Positions 25,114 to 32,838 of a stretch of DNA of 64,000 bases are shown here, piece after piece. The translations under genes and the position numbers were made by a program. This DNA comes from a candidate division KSB1 bacterium (GTDB taxonomy: Bacteria > Electryoneota > RPQS01), in contig JACRMR010000008.1 of assembly GCA_016214895.1 (NCBI GenBank), positions 186,001-250,000 of the forward strand. The letters run 5' to 3'. Each line of letters opens with the position of its first letter. Position 1 is the stretch's first letter. Under the pieces are notes generated by a model. It ran no database searches. It saw only the letters and a program-made list of their open reading frames with translations, and was not told the origin of the DNA.

Positions 25114-25167
25114 ATCGGAGCCGGCGTTCACTGTTCCTTGTTCCTTGATCCTTGTTCCTTTCGTCCC

Positions 25168-25941
25168 TCATCCCTGCGAGCGCACGAACTCCCCACACCT
25201 CTTCACCACCGCCTCCCCCGCGTCGCGATGCGGCGTATGACCCGTGTACGGCACGACAAACGTCGCGACCGGACCGGATACACTGCGCGCAACCGCTTCG
25301 ACTTGCGCCAGCGTTCCGTACTCATCCTGTTCACCCTGCACGACCAGCACCGGACAGTGAACGCTCTGCAATTCACGCTCAATCGACCAGTCGTGGAATT
25401 TGTCGGCTAACCAGGTATCCGACCACGCGCGAAACAACGCTTCGGTCTTCTCGCCATGATAACGCTCGAGTCGTGCGCGCAGCTCTCCCGATTCATAGTC
25501 TTCCACGGACACGCGAATCGCCGCGCGGCTGAACTCGTCCATGAACACATGCACGCCTTCCGCGATCAGCGATTTCACCCGTTCCGGAAACATCGACGCG
25601 GCGAGCAGCGCAACCATGCCGCCGTCACTGTGGCCGAACAGCACCGCCTCGCGAATCCCCAGCTTAGCCAGGAACTCGTTCAACGAGGCAGCTTCCCGAT
25701 GCAGATAGTCCAAATCGCGCTTGTCCGGACCGAACGGGGCCGACTTCCCATAGCCGCGCCGGTCATAGACAATCGCGTCGTGGCCGGTGGCGAGCGCCAA
25801 TCGGGCCGGAAAGTCGCGCCAGGCGTCGATACAACCGAACGAATCATGCAGGAAGAAGATCGTGCCCTGCCCGCGCTGCGACAACCGCCGCACACGCAAC
25901 ACATGATCGCCGAGCGCGACATCGAAGTCCGTGATCCTCAA
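25168..25941 (-). CDS. Alpha/beta hydrolase
   Basis: A cytosolic hydrolase of about 257 residues. The nucleophile elbow GHSDGG, an acid in GEQDEYG and the terminal histidine in YTGHTPHRD form the expected triad; FLHDSFGCIDAW supplies the oxyanion HG-like turn and IVYDRRGYGKS the usual strand 4 motif. An open frame continues upstream into dedA, but the start proposed here is TTG at 25941, which overlaps the dedA stop as TTGA; it removes a non-homologous leader. The substrate is unknown; the family includes esterases, haloperoxidases and C-C hydrolases. Confidence 0.82.
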   Translation of the reverse strand: MRITDFDVALGDHVLRVRRLSQRGQGTIFFLHDSFGCIDAWRDFPARLALATGHDAIVYDRRGYGKSAPFGPDKRDLDYLHREAASLNEFLAKLGIREAVLFGHSDGGMVALLAASMFPERVKSLIAEGVHVFMDEFSRAAIRVSVEDYESGELRARLERYHGEKTEALFRAWSDTWLADKFHDWSIERELQSVHCPVLVVQGEQDEYGTLAQVEAVARSVSGPVATFVVPYTGHTPHRDAGEAVVKRCGEFVRSQG

Positions 25942-26579
25942 CTTCGCTTCCTCGCGCGCTCCTTCACGAAATGGACCGCCATCGGCAGCACGGACGTGCC
26001 GATGATGGCGAAAATCACGAGCGAGAAATTCCGCTTGACGATCGGAATATTGCCGAAGAAGTATCCCGCCAGCACGCACACGCTGATCCAGAGCACCGTC
26101 CCGCCCACGCTGAAGCTGAGGAACTTGGCATAGTTCATCTTGCCGATCCCCGCGACGAACGGCGCAAACGTGCGGAAGATCGGCATGAACCGCGCGATAA
26201 TCACCGTCTTGCCGCCGTGCGTCTCATAGAACGCGTGCGTCTTGTCCAGGTACTCCCGCCGCAGCCACCGCGAGTTTGACGAGAACACCCGCGGCCCGAC
26301 GAATCGGCCGATCCAATAGTTCGTGGAATCTCCGAGAATCGGCGCCGCATACAGAATCAGGAGCAGCAGCATCAGCTCGAGCGAGCCCAGCGCCGCAAAA
26401 GCTCCCGCCGCGAACAGCAGCGAATCCCCCGGCAGGAACGGCGTCACCACCAACCCCGTTTCGCAGAAAATGATGATAAACAGGATCAGATACGTCAACG
26501 TTCCATAATCCGAAATCACCTGTCCGAGGTGCACGTCCAGATGCAGGAAGATGTCCACGAATTGCGCGAGCAAATCCAT
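25938..26579 (-). CDS. DedA family membrane protein
   Basis: A 213-residue inner-membrane protein of the DedA/VTT family, whose members act in undecaprenyl-phosphate or lipid flipping and envelope homeostasis. Diagnostic blocks are ETGLVVTPFLPGDSLL, GDSTNYWIGRFVG and IARFMPIFRTFAPFVAG, the last containing the conserved arginine pair. Four to five membrane segments are evident. The ATG at 26579 lies about 20 bases after the tRNA-Pro terminator hairpin, and its stop overlaps the hydrolase start. Confidence 0.92.
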   Translation of the reverse strand: MDLLAQFVDIFLHLDVHLGQVISDYGTLTYLILFIIIFCETGLVVTPFLPGDSLLFAAGAFAALGSLELMLLLLILYAAPILGDSTNYWIGRFVGPRVFSSNSRWLRREYLDKTHAFYETHGGKTVIIARFMPIFRTFAPFVAGIGKMNYAKFLSFSVGGTVLWISVCVLAGYFFGNIPIVKRNFSLVIFAIIGTSVLPMAVHFVKERARKRS

Positions 26580-26599
26580 ACGATGGGGGGATAGAGAAA

Positions 26600-26624
26600 G
26601 AGCCGCCCACGGGAAGGGCGGCTC
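26600..26624 (-). terminator. Hairpin terminator after tRNA-Pro(CGG)
   Basis: Perfect 9-bp stem GAGCCGCCC/GGGCGGCTC with a 7-base loop; on the minus strand it is followed by CTTTCTC. It sits between the tRNA 3' end and dedA, so it should end the tRNA transcript. Confidence 0.65.
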
Positions 26625-26633
26625 CGTTTGTTA

Positions 26634-26708
<75 letters not shown>

Positions 26709-26734
26709 GAATATGTAGCCGCCGCGAGCGACGG

Positions 26735-27385
26735 CTACGCGAGATTATTCTGCCAACCCTCCCGGCCGATCAGCGGCACGAAGGACACTTGTCCGGCTTC
26801 GCGCATCACGGCTTCGTTATCGTGTTTCTCGACAAACATGAGTTCCTGCGTCCGCTTCTCCCCCATCGGGAAGACCATCAGGCCGCCATCGACCAATTGC
26901 GTGAACAGCGTTTTCGGGAAAACGGGTGTTGACGCGGAGATAATGATGCGGTCAAACGGCGCGAACTCACTCCAACCGATCGTACCATCGCCGTGTTTAA
27001 GGACGGCGTTCTTGCAACCCTGCTCGTCCAGCGTGCGCCGGGCCCGCTGCAACAGCGGCATGTGGCGTTCGATGGAATAGACCTTGTAAGCCAGTTCGGC
27101 GATGACCGCAGTCTGATAGCCCGATCCCGTGCCGATTTCCAATACTTTGTGCGCGGGCTGGACATCGAGCAGGCTGAGCATCCTCGCCACGACATAGGGC
27201 TGGCTGATGGTCTGACCTTCTTCCAGCGGCAGCGGCGTATCCTCATAGGCCCGTTCGCGAAACGCCGGTTCGACGTAATAGTGGCGTTTCACGGTCCGCA
27301 TGGCTTCCAGCACTCGGGCATCGCGGATTCCGCGGCGTTCGAGCTGCGTGAGGACCATGTCTTCTCTCGCCAACTGAAAGTTCAT
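26735..27385 (-). CDS. pcm: Protein-L-isoaspartate O-methyltransferase
   Basis: Repairs isoaspartyl damage in proteins using S-adenosylmethionine, in the cytosol. The 216-residue length is normal. The conserved substrate segment PLEEGQTISQPYVVARML is followed by the SAM-binding motif LEIGTGSGYQTAVIAEL, the acidic ERHMPLLQRAR loop, and the DRIIISAS block. The C-terminus (FVPLIGREGW) fits the family. It starts 65 bases from the end of a cupredoxin gene and ends just upstream of tRNA-Pro. Confidence 0.96.
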   Translation of the reverse strand: MNFQLAREDMVLTQLERRGIRDARVLEAMRTVKRHYYVEPAFRERAYEDTPLPLEEGQTISQPYVVARMLSLLDVQPAHKVLEIGTGSGYQTAVIAELAYKVYSIERHMPLLQRARRTLDEQGCKNAVLKHGDGTIGWSEFAPFDRIIISASTPVFPKTLFTQLVDGGLMVFPMGEKRTQELMFVEKHDNEAVMREAGQVSFVPLIGREGWQNNLA

Positions 27386-27450
27386 CGCGCGAGAGTTCGA
27401 AGTAACATCGCCGGATCCGGTTTCAGCGGAGGCGATGCGCGCCCCCGGCT

Positions 27451-28299
27451 TCAGTTGTTAATCGCTCGAACCTCGTAGAACGATTTGGCCGGCAGGACCG
27501 CTCCACCGAAATGCGTGAAGGTCGTGTCGGGGGTGGCCCCCACCAGTTCCGTAAACGCCGCCGGCGAAAAGTCGGGCGTCTTACGATAGATCAGATAACA
27601 AGTCGCTCCCGCGACGGATCGCCAGTTCAGGATCACATCACTAACGGCCGCACGCGTCACCAATTCGGTGGGAGCAGCAGGTGGCGCGGGTGGCGCCACA
27701 ACATTTACGGTTCCCGTCATGGTCGTGTGCAGCTGGCACAAATAGGGATAGCTGCCCACTCCCACCGAGCACGGCCAGACATAGGTCGTCCAGGTTGCAT
27801 TCACCGTTCCGCTGTGGAATCGCATCGGGACACTCGTATTGTGGACATTGTGTCCGATGCCCCCGCTATTGCGCGTCCAGACGACGGTATCGCCGGTCTG
27901 AACCGTGACTGAAGCCGGGGTGAAGGCGAAATTGACGACACTCACATCAAACCGCTGCGGCGGTCGAACCACCGTAATCGCACCCCACATCAGGTCCGGG
28001 TGAACCTCACAGAGGTAGGGATAGGTTCCGACCGCGGCACCGTTGCCGACGGAAAACACGAACTGATAGACCCAGGGGGCGTCAGCGCTGAGATTGCTGA
28101 AGAGCGGATCTCCGCACGCCTCGACTACATTGTGAAAGCCAAGGACATTAGTCCAAACGACGGTGTCCCCGAGGCTAATCGTCAAGGCCGACGGTGAGAA
28201 GGCGAAGTCAGCAACCGACACATTCCAGACGGCGGCTTCCGAGCGGAAAGCACTACCCAGTACAAAGAACAAGAACACAGCAGATACCTTGCGGGTCAT
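27451..28299 (-). CDS. Exported protein with two cupredoxin domains and an FN3-like domain
   Basis: A 282-residue protein with a signal peptide (MTRKVSAVFLFFVLGSAFRS, cut near EAA). Two plastocyanin-like domains follow, each with VSVxxFAFxPxxxTxxxGDTVVWT and a type 1 copper set: FHNVV with YLCEVHPDLMWG in the first, GHNVHN with YLCQLHTTMTG in the second (His, Cys, His, Met). The last 70 residues form an FN3-like domain (APTELVTRAAVSDVILNW). It is likely to bind copper outside the cytoplasm, as an electron carrier or sensor; the partner is unknown. GGAGG precedes the ATG, and a strong promoter lies at 28393-28421. Confidence 0.85.
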   Translation of the reverse strand: MTRKVSAVFLFFVLGSAFRSEAAVWNVSVADFAFSPSALTISLGDTVVWTNVLGFHNVVEACGDPLFSNLSADAPWVYQFVFSVGNGAAVGTYPYLCEVHPDLMWGAITVVRPPQRFDVSVVNFAFTPASVTVQTGDTVVWTRNSGGIGHNVHNTSVPMRFHSGTVNATWTTYVWPCSVGVGSYPYLCQLHTTMTGTVNVVAPPAPPAAPTELVTRAAVSDVILNWRSVAGATCYLIYRKTPDFSPAAFTELVGATPDTTFTHFGGAVLPAKSFYEVRAINN

Positions 28300-28392
28300 C
28301 GGTCCTCCGTTTCATGCGATTCAAAAACAGCATGTTGCGATTCAGTCAACCCCTCGGTGAGGGGCGGAGGTACTGGACCAGCTAAGACTCCC

Positions 28393-28421
28393 AAGTTAAG
28401 CAGGTCCGATCAAAAAGTCAA
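28393..28421 (-). promoter_or_regulatory. Promoter of the cupredoxin gene
   Basis: On the minus strand TTGACT (28421-28416), 17 bases, TAACTT (28398-28393), about 94 bases before the ATG. The -35 lies in CCCTTGACTTT, an 11-base string shared with the promoters of tRNA-Arg (44493) and purM (51974). Confidence 0.65.
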
Positions 28422-28744
28422 GGGACAAACCAATGAATTTGCGGCAACTGGCCCCGGCAGCAGAGGCCCGCTTTGACGGCTGGGTTGGCAGCCGAATTCA
28501 GCAAGCAAGCGCAGCGCGAGGGCGAGATGACACCAGTATCGGACATCCATAGAAAGCTTATCCTATTAACTTGAACGCACAAGAGTCGAGCTTGTGCCAA
28601 GTCCCGGGGACTAAATCAAAATATTCTCGTTCAGACTGCCAGCCGTACGCGGGACATCGGATCCAAACCCACCTCCGATGCGACAACTGCGACAAGAGTG
28701 CCGCAGATCGACACCCGTGGCACGCGCCAGCACCCGCCCCCTGA
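28422..28744. other. Gene-free intergenic stretch
   Basis: I see no coding sequence, tRNA or clear repeat here between the promoter at 28393-28421 and the end of the next cupredoxin gene. Short open frames present do not show coding character. Confidence 0.6.
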
Positions 28745-30451
28745 CTACTGAGTGGCCGCCCTCACGAAATAGTAGTAGGTCTCATAGCCGATGAGCGTAA
28801 ACGTATCCACCCAGAATGTGTCCGGCGTGGTCACCAGGAACTCGGGTGGGCCAACGTATTCATAGCTCGGGATTCGATAGACCGAGTAAGAGCCTGCGCC
28901 ATCCACCGACGGCCAGGCCAGCCGGAGGTTCGGAACTTCGATCCCCACCACGAGGCTTTCCGGAGCCGTCAGCAATTTGAGTTCAAACTCGCCGTTAGAG
29001 AGGTCAGCAATAGCGGAGTCGAAAGCGGCTTGAACCCGCACCCGGCAGTTTGCCGAGGGGAGTCCGTCAGCGACCCATACCTGCGGCGTGTCCGCCGGGG
29101 CATCATCGAGAATGAGTTCCCACCCGGATTCCGGATTGGCCACGAAATCACGATTCAGATAGATATCGAACGGCGAAATCCCGCCGTTGGCCGCCCACGA
29201 GATGTTCACGGAATCGCCGATGAAGTAAGTCTCTCCGCCATCTGGTGCGATCACATCGAGGTCCGGAAGGAAGATGGAGAAGTTGGAATCGGATTGATCG
29301 ACCACCGCGGGAATCGTCACCGTAATGACCCGCATGCGGCAGGTCCCGGAGGTCGGCTCGGTGGTGACCCAGAGGTGAGGGTCGGCCTGCGCGGTGTTTG
29401 TGAAGAGTCTTACCCACGAACCGAGCGGATAGTCACGATTGAGATCCACGTGGAAATTGGAGGAAATCGCCTGCGACGTCCAGGTCACGGAGACGGTATC
29501 ACCCACCAAAAAATCCTCGCCGCCGTTGGGGGTGAGGATCGTAATCTGCGGAGAGACAATCGTAAAATCAGCGTCCGAAGTATCCGCCACCGACGTCTGC
29601 GAAGAGCGTTGGACACGCACACGGGCATGTGTCGAGCTGGGGAAGGTCACGGTCCAGTCGAACGCGCCATCATTCGTCGTATTGGAGGCGAGCAACTCCC
29701 AGTTTCCCGTCGGAAAGGTCCGATTGAGATGGATATTTACGCTGGAGGTAAAGCCAATCGTGCTCCATTGAATCGTGCGCACCTCATCTTCAATCCAGAT
29801 CTCGCCGCCGTTCGGACTGCTGACGGTGACGGACGGCAGGACAATCGAGAAATCGGCATCGGAGGTGTCAGCGATGGAACCGGAGATCGTGCTTGTCGTG
29901 AGTGCGCGGACCCGGATCCGTGCGTGGTCGGACGCCGCACCGGTGAGGTTGAACGAGTGCGTCCCGTCATTCGGCGTGCTTGCCACAATGACTTCCCACG
30001 TCGGACCCGGGAACCCCCGGTTCATTTCGATCGCCACGTTCGCCGTGGGCGACAGGTTCACGGAGGTCCAGTTGATCGTGCGTGAAGCATTGGTGGCCCA
30101 GACCTCGCCGCCGTTGGGTGCCGTGATGGTAATGTCGGCGACGTTTACAGTGCCTGTCATGGCCGGGTGCTGCTGACAGATGTACGCGAGCGCACCCGTC
30201 CCCACGGAGCACGCCCAGACATAGGTCGTCCACGTGTCGCTGATCTCGTTGTGGAACTTCGGCGTCGCCACGTTATGGTGAACATTGTGGGTGCCGATGG
30301 AGCGCGTCCAGACGACCGTATCCCCGGTGGCGAGCGTAATCGCCGACGGTGTAAACGAGAAATTCGTCACCGTCACCCCGAGGGACGCCGCGGCGCCCGT
30401 CTGAACTATCATGCCAAAGAGCATTCCGAAAAGCAGACTCAACTTCTTCAT
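28745..30451 (-). CDS. Exported cupredoxin with four PNGGE Ig-like repeats and FN3
   Basis: A 568-residue protein with a signal peptide (MKKLSLLFGMLFGMIVQTG). One cupredoxin domain (TVTNFSFTPSAITLATGDTV; ligands in THNVHHN and YICQQHPAMTG) is followed by four repeats of about 90 residues beginning with the pattern (I/V)x(A/S/T)PNGGE(V/I/D)(W/F), each ending in a RVRV(Q/R/I) strand and an IADxSDxxF hinge, similar to Kre9/KNH (PF10342) domains. A C-terminal FN3-like domain closes it. It is probably a surface or periplasmic copper-binding protein. It shares the cupredoxin-plus-FN3 plan with the gene at 27451, so the two are likely paralogues. GGAGG precedes the ATG. Confidence 0.82.
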   Translation of the reverse strand: MKKLSLLFGMLFGMIVQTGAAASLGVTVTNFSFTPSAITLATGDTVVWTRSIGTHNVHHNVATPKFHNEISDTWTTYVWACSVGTGALAYICQQHPAMTGTVNVADITITAPNGGEVWATNASRTINWTSVNLSPTANVAIEMNRGFPGPTWEVIVASTPNDGTHSFNLTGAASDHARIRVRALTTSTISGSIADTSDADFSIVLPSVTVSSPNGGEIWIEDEVRTIQWSTIGFTSSVNIHLNRTFPTGNWELLASNTTNDGAFDWTVTFPSSTHARVRVQRSSQTSVADTSDADFTIVSPQITILTPNGGEDFLVGDTVSVTWTSQAISSNFHVDLNRDYPLGSWVRLFTNTAQADPHLWVTTEPTSGTCRMRVITVTIPAVVDQSDSNFSIFLPDLDVIAPDGGETYFIGDSVNISWAANGGISPFDIYLNRDFVANPESGWELILDDAPADTPQVWVADGLPSANCRVRVQAAFDSAIADLSNGEFELKLLTAPESLVVGIEVPNLRLAWPSVDGAGSYSVYRIPSYEYVGPPEFLVTTPDTFWVDTFTLIGYETYYYFVRAATQ

Positions 30452-30546
30452 CGTAACCTCCGGTTTGATTTGCCAATCACCGGCATGTCATCATCACATC
30501 ATGCAATCCGCCTTCATCCGTACCCGCCGAATGGACCGGCCGGCAT

Positions 30547-30622
<76 letters not shown>

Positions 30623-30628
30623 AAACGT

Positions 30629-31021
30629 CTAACGATTTAACAGCGAGAGTATTTCTTTCAGTTCCTGTCTGACCTCCGCAATGACCGGCGGATCGACCGG
30701 ATTGCCGTTCGCTTTCGGTTTTCCGTCGAGCTGCACTCGCGCGCCGGCGATCGTGAACTTTTGATCGTAAAGCAACGAGCGGATTTGCTCGAGCAACTTG
30801 ACATCCCGTTCCTGATAGAGCCGATTACCGCCCTTGCCTTTTTTGGGATGCAGGACGGAGAACTCGGTCTCCCAATACCGCAGGACATGGGCGGGGACTC
30901 CGATCAGTTCGGAGACTTCGCCGATAGTGTAGTAGAGCTTCCGCAGCGCGGGGCCCTTCGGCTTGGAATCCGGGTGTTCCGTCGACAACAAGTCCAATTG
31001 CAACGGTGGTTGAGGTGACAT
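30629..31021 (-). CDS. MerR-type HTH regulator
   Basis: A 130-residue protein with a MerR winged-helix domain in residues about 28-100: YYTIGEVSELIGVPAHVLRY is the HTH, followed by a wing (KKGKGGNRLYQERDVKLLEQ) and a short helix. There is no effector domain and there are no metal-binding cysteines, as in the short MerR/HlyU-like regulators found near translation genes in many FCB and delta-type bacteria. Target genes are unknown. It is last in the rimP-to-dut gene series, 26 bases after dut and directly before tRNA-Pro. Confidence 0.85.
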   Translation of the reverse strand: MSPQPPLQLDLLSTEHPDSKPKGPALRKLYYTIGEVSELIGVPAHVLRYWETEFSVLHPKKGKGGNRLYQERDVKLLEQIRSLLYDQKFTIAGARVQLDGKPKANGNPVDPPVIAEVRQELKEILSLLNR

Positions 31022-31047
31022 CAGGCGGCTCCGCTACCGCCGGGAGA

Positions 31048-31494
31048 CTAACGGTGACCCGTGCTGCCAAACCCTCCGGCGCCGCGGCCGGAATCGGGCA
31101 ACTCGGTCACGACCTTCCAGATTCCGCGCGCGACCGGAGCGACGACCAGTTGCGCGAAGCGTTCGCCGGATCGAATGGTGACCGGCTCGGCGCCGCCATT
31201 CATGACGAGCACCTTGAGTTCGCCGCGATAATCCGAGTCGATAGTTCCCGGCGCGTTGGGCAGGAACAGCCCCGTCTTCAGCGCAGTGCCCGACCGCATA
31301 CGCACCTGACCTTCAAAACCGCGCGGAATCGCGATGCAGAATCCGGTCGGCAGCAACGCGCGTTCGCCCGGTTTCAGGGACACATCCTCAGCGGCGAGGA
31401 TCAGATCCATGCCCGCGGAACCAGCGGTCTGGTAAGACGGAAGTTCAGCGGGCGCGTGCCCCAGACGCTGAATCTGGATCTCGACGGAGTCCAC
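31048..31494 (-). CDS. dut: Deoxyuridine triphosphatase (dUTPase)
   Basis: Hydrolyses dUTP to dUMP, keeping uracil out of DNA and feeding thymidylate synthesis (compare thyX at 55102). The five trimeric dUTPase motifs are visible: AGSAGMDL, RMRSGTALK, GTIDSDYRGELKV, ERFAQLVV and the C-terminal GRGAGGFGSTG. The start is set at GTG 31494 (MDSVEIQIQRL), giving the usual 148 residues; the longer open frame upstream overlaps the M16 peptidase gene and is not dUTPase-like. A 23-base gap separates it from the M16 stop. Confidence 0.95.
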   Translation of the reverse strand: MDSVEIQIQRLGHAPAELPSYQTAGSAGMDLILAAEDVSLKPGERALLPTGFCIAIPRGFEGQVRMRSGTALKTGLFLPNAPGTIDSDYRGELKVLVMNGGAEPVTIRSGERFAQLVVAPVARGIWKVVTELPDSGRGAGGFGSTGHR

Positions 31495-31517
31495 GAGTAC
31501 AGACGGGTTCCGCGAGA

Positions 31518-32789
31518 CTACGTTCGCCTCGCCGGCTGCGCGCTTTTGCGCTTGCGCTCGGGCTCGACAATCGTTGTCACCATGCGATCCGCGGTCCATA
31601 ACTGGCGAGCCAATTTCTGCACTTTAGCCGGTGTGACCACATCGATTTGCCTGCTGACGTCTTCCAGCGAATGGTAGCGGCCGAGGTAGATTTCCATACG
31701 CCCGAGTCGCATCATTCGATTGGAGACGTTCTCCAAGCCGAGCATAATATTACCCTTGAGCTGAGTCTTGACGCCGTCGATCTCGGCTTTGGTCAGCGGA
31801 GTCTCACGCAGCGCTTCGAATTCCTTCAGGACCAACTTGCGAGCCTTGTCCACCCGCTCCCGGTCGGTGGCGAGATAGACTCCGACCGCGCCGGTATCGG
31901 CCATCGAATCCGTGAACGAGTAGATCGAGTAGCAGACGCCATGTTTTTCCCGGATATTCTGGAACAGGCGCGAAGACATTCCGCCCCCGAGCACGGTGTT
32001 CATGACCGACATCGTGAAGCGATCCAGCGATCCATACGGCAGGCCGCGCGTGCCCATGACCATGTGCGCCTGCTGGATCGGCCGCGGGAAGCGCCGCAGT
32101 TTGCGGGTGAGCTTGCCGATGCGTTCGGACTTCACGGCTTTGCCGCGCTTCGCAAAGCCAAGTTTGTCTTCGACCATCCGCGTCAGTGCGCGATGTTGCA
32201 GATTGCCGGCCGCGGCGACAACGATGCGCGACGGCAGGTAGTGCTTGTCGATATAGCGGATCAGATCATCCCGCGTGAAGCCCTTGACATTTCGCGGCGG
32301 TCCGAGAATCGGCCGGGCGATCGGATGCTTGCCGAACAATTCGCGGATGAATCGTTCGTGGCAGACGTCGTCGGGCATATCTTCGTGATCGCGGATCTCA
32401 TCGAGAATGACCTGCTTCTCTTTTTCAATTTCGCCGGGATCAAAGACCGAATCGCGCATCACGTCGGCGAGAATGTCCAGGGCCAGCGGCATCCGCTCAT
32501 CGATGACATGGACATAATAGCAGGTCATCTCTTTGCCGGTGAAGGCATTGACGAGACCTCCGCCCTGCTCGATGGACCGGGCGATATCGAGGGCGGAACG
32601 CGTTTGCGTGCCCTTGAAGGCCATGTGCTCGATAAAGTGCGACAGGCCATTCTCGGCGGCGGTCTCGAAGCGGGAGCCGACGATGACCCAGATGCCCAGC
32701 GAGACCGAACGGACACCGGGGATGCGCTCACTGACGACTCGGATTCCGCCGGGCAGAACCGTCTTATTGTACGAAGAAGTTTTTGGCAA
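31518..32789 (-). CDS. M16 family zinc peptidase (processing-peptidase type)
   Basis: A 423-residue metallopeptidase. It has the inverted zinc motif HFIEHM (HxxEH) near residue 51, the distant glutamate in EKEKQVILDEI, and the central SSRLFQNIREKHGVCYSIYSF region. Members of this group, often located after pnp in bacteria, are related to mitochondrial processing peptidase. No signal peptide is visible. The start appears to be TTG at 32789, as no ATG or GTG fits. It is in the same direction as pnp with only a repeat element between. Confidence 0.92.
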   Translation of the reverse strand: MPKTSSYNKTVLPGGIRVVSERIPGVRSVSLGIWVIVGSRFETAAENGLSHFIEHMAFKGTQTRSALDIARSIEQGGGLVNAFTGKEMTCYYVHVIDERMPLALDILADVMRDSVFDPGEIEKEKQVILDEIRDHEDMPDDVCHERFIRELFGKHPIARPILGPPRNVKGFTRDDLIRYIDKHYLPSRIVVAAAGNLQHRALTRMVEDKLGFAKRGKAVKSERIGKLTRKLRRFPRPIQQAHMVMGTRGLPYGSLDRFTMSVMNTVLGGGMSSRLFQNIREKHGVCYSIYSFTDSMADTGAVGVYLATDRERVDKARKLVLKEFEALRETPLTKAEIDGVKTQLKGNIMLGLENVSNRMMRLGRMEIYLGRYHSLEDVSRQIDVVTPAKVQKLARQLWTADRMVTTIVEPERKRKSAQPARRT

Positions 32790-32798
32790 TCGAGACTC

Positions 32799-32831
32799 AA
32801 ATCCGGCGGTGTCCGGAGACCCCGCTCGGGG
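32799..32831 (-). repeat. Dispersed palindrome between pnp and the M16 gene
   Basis: On the minus strand this reads CCCCCGAGCGGGGTCTCCGG then ACACCGCCGGATT, matching the terminal module of the array at 14681-14712 (CCCCGAGCCGGGTCTCCAGA). The arms can pair. It fills nearly all of the gap between the two genes. Confidence 0.65.
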
Positions 32832-32838
32832 GATTCAC

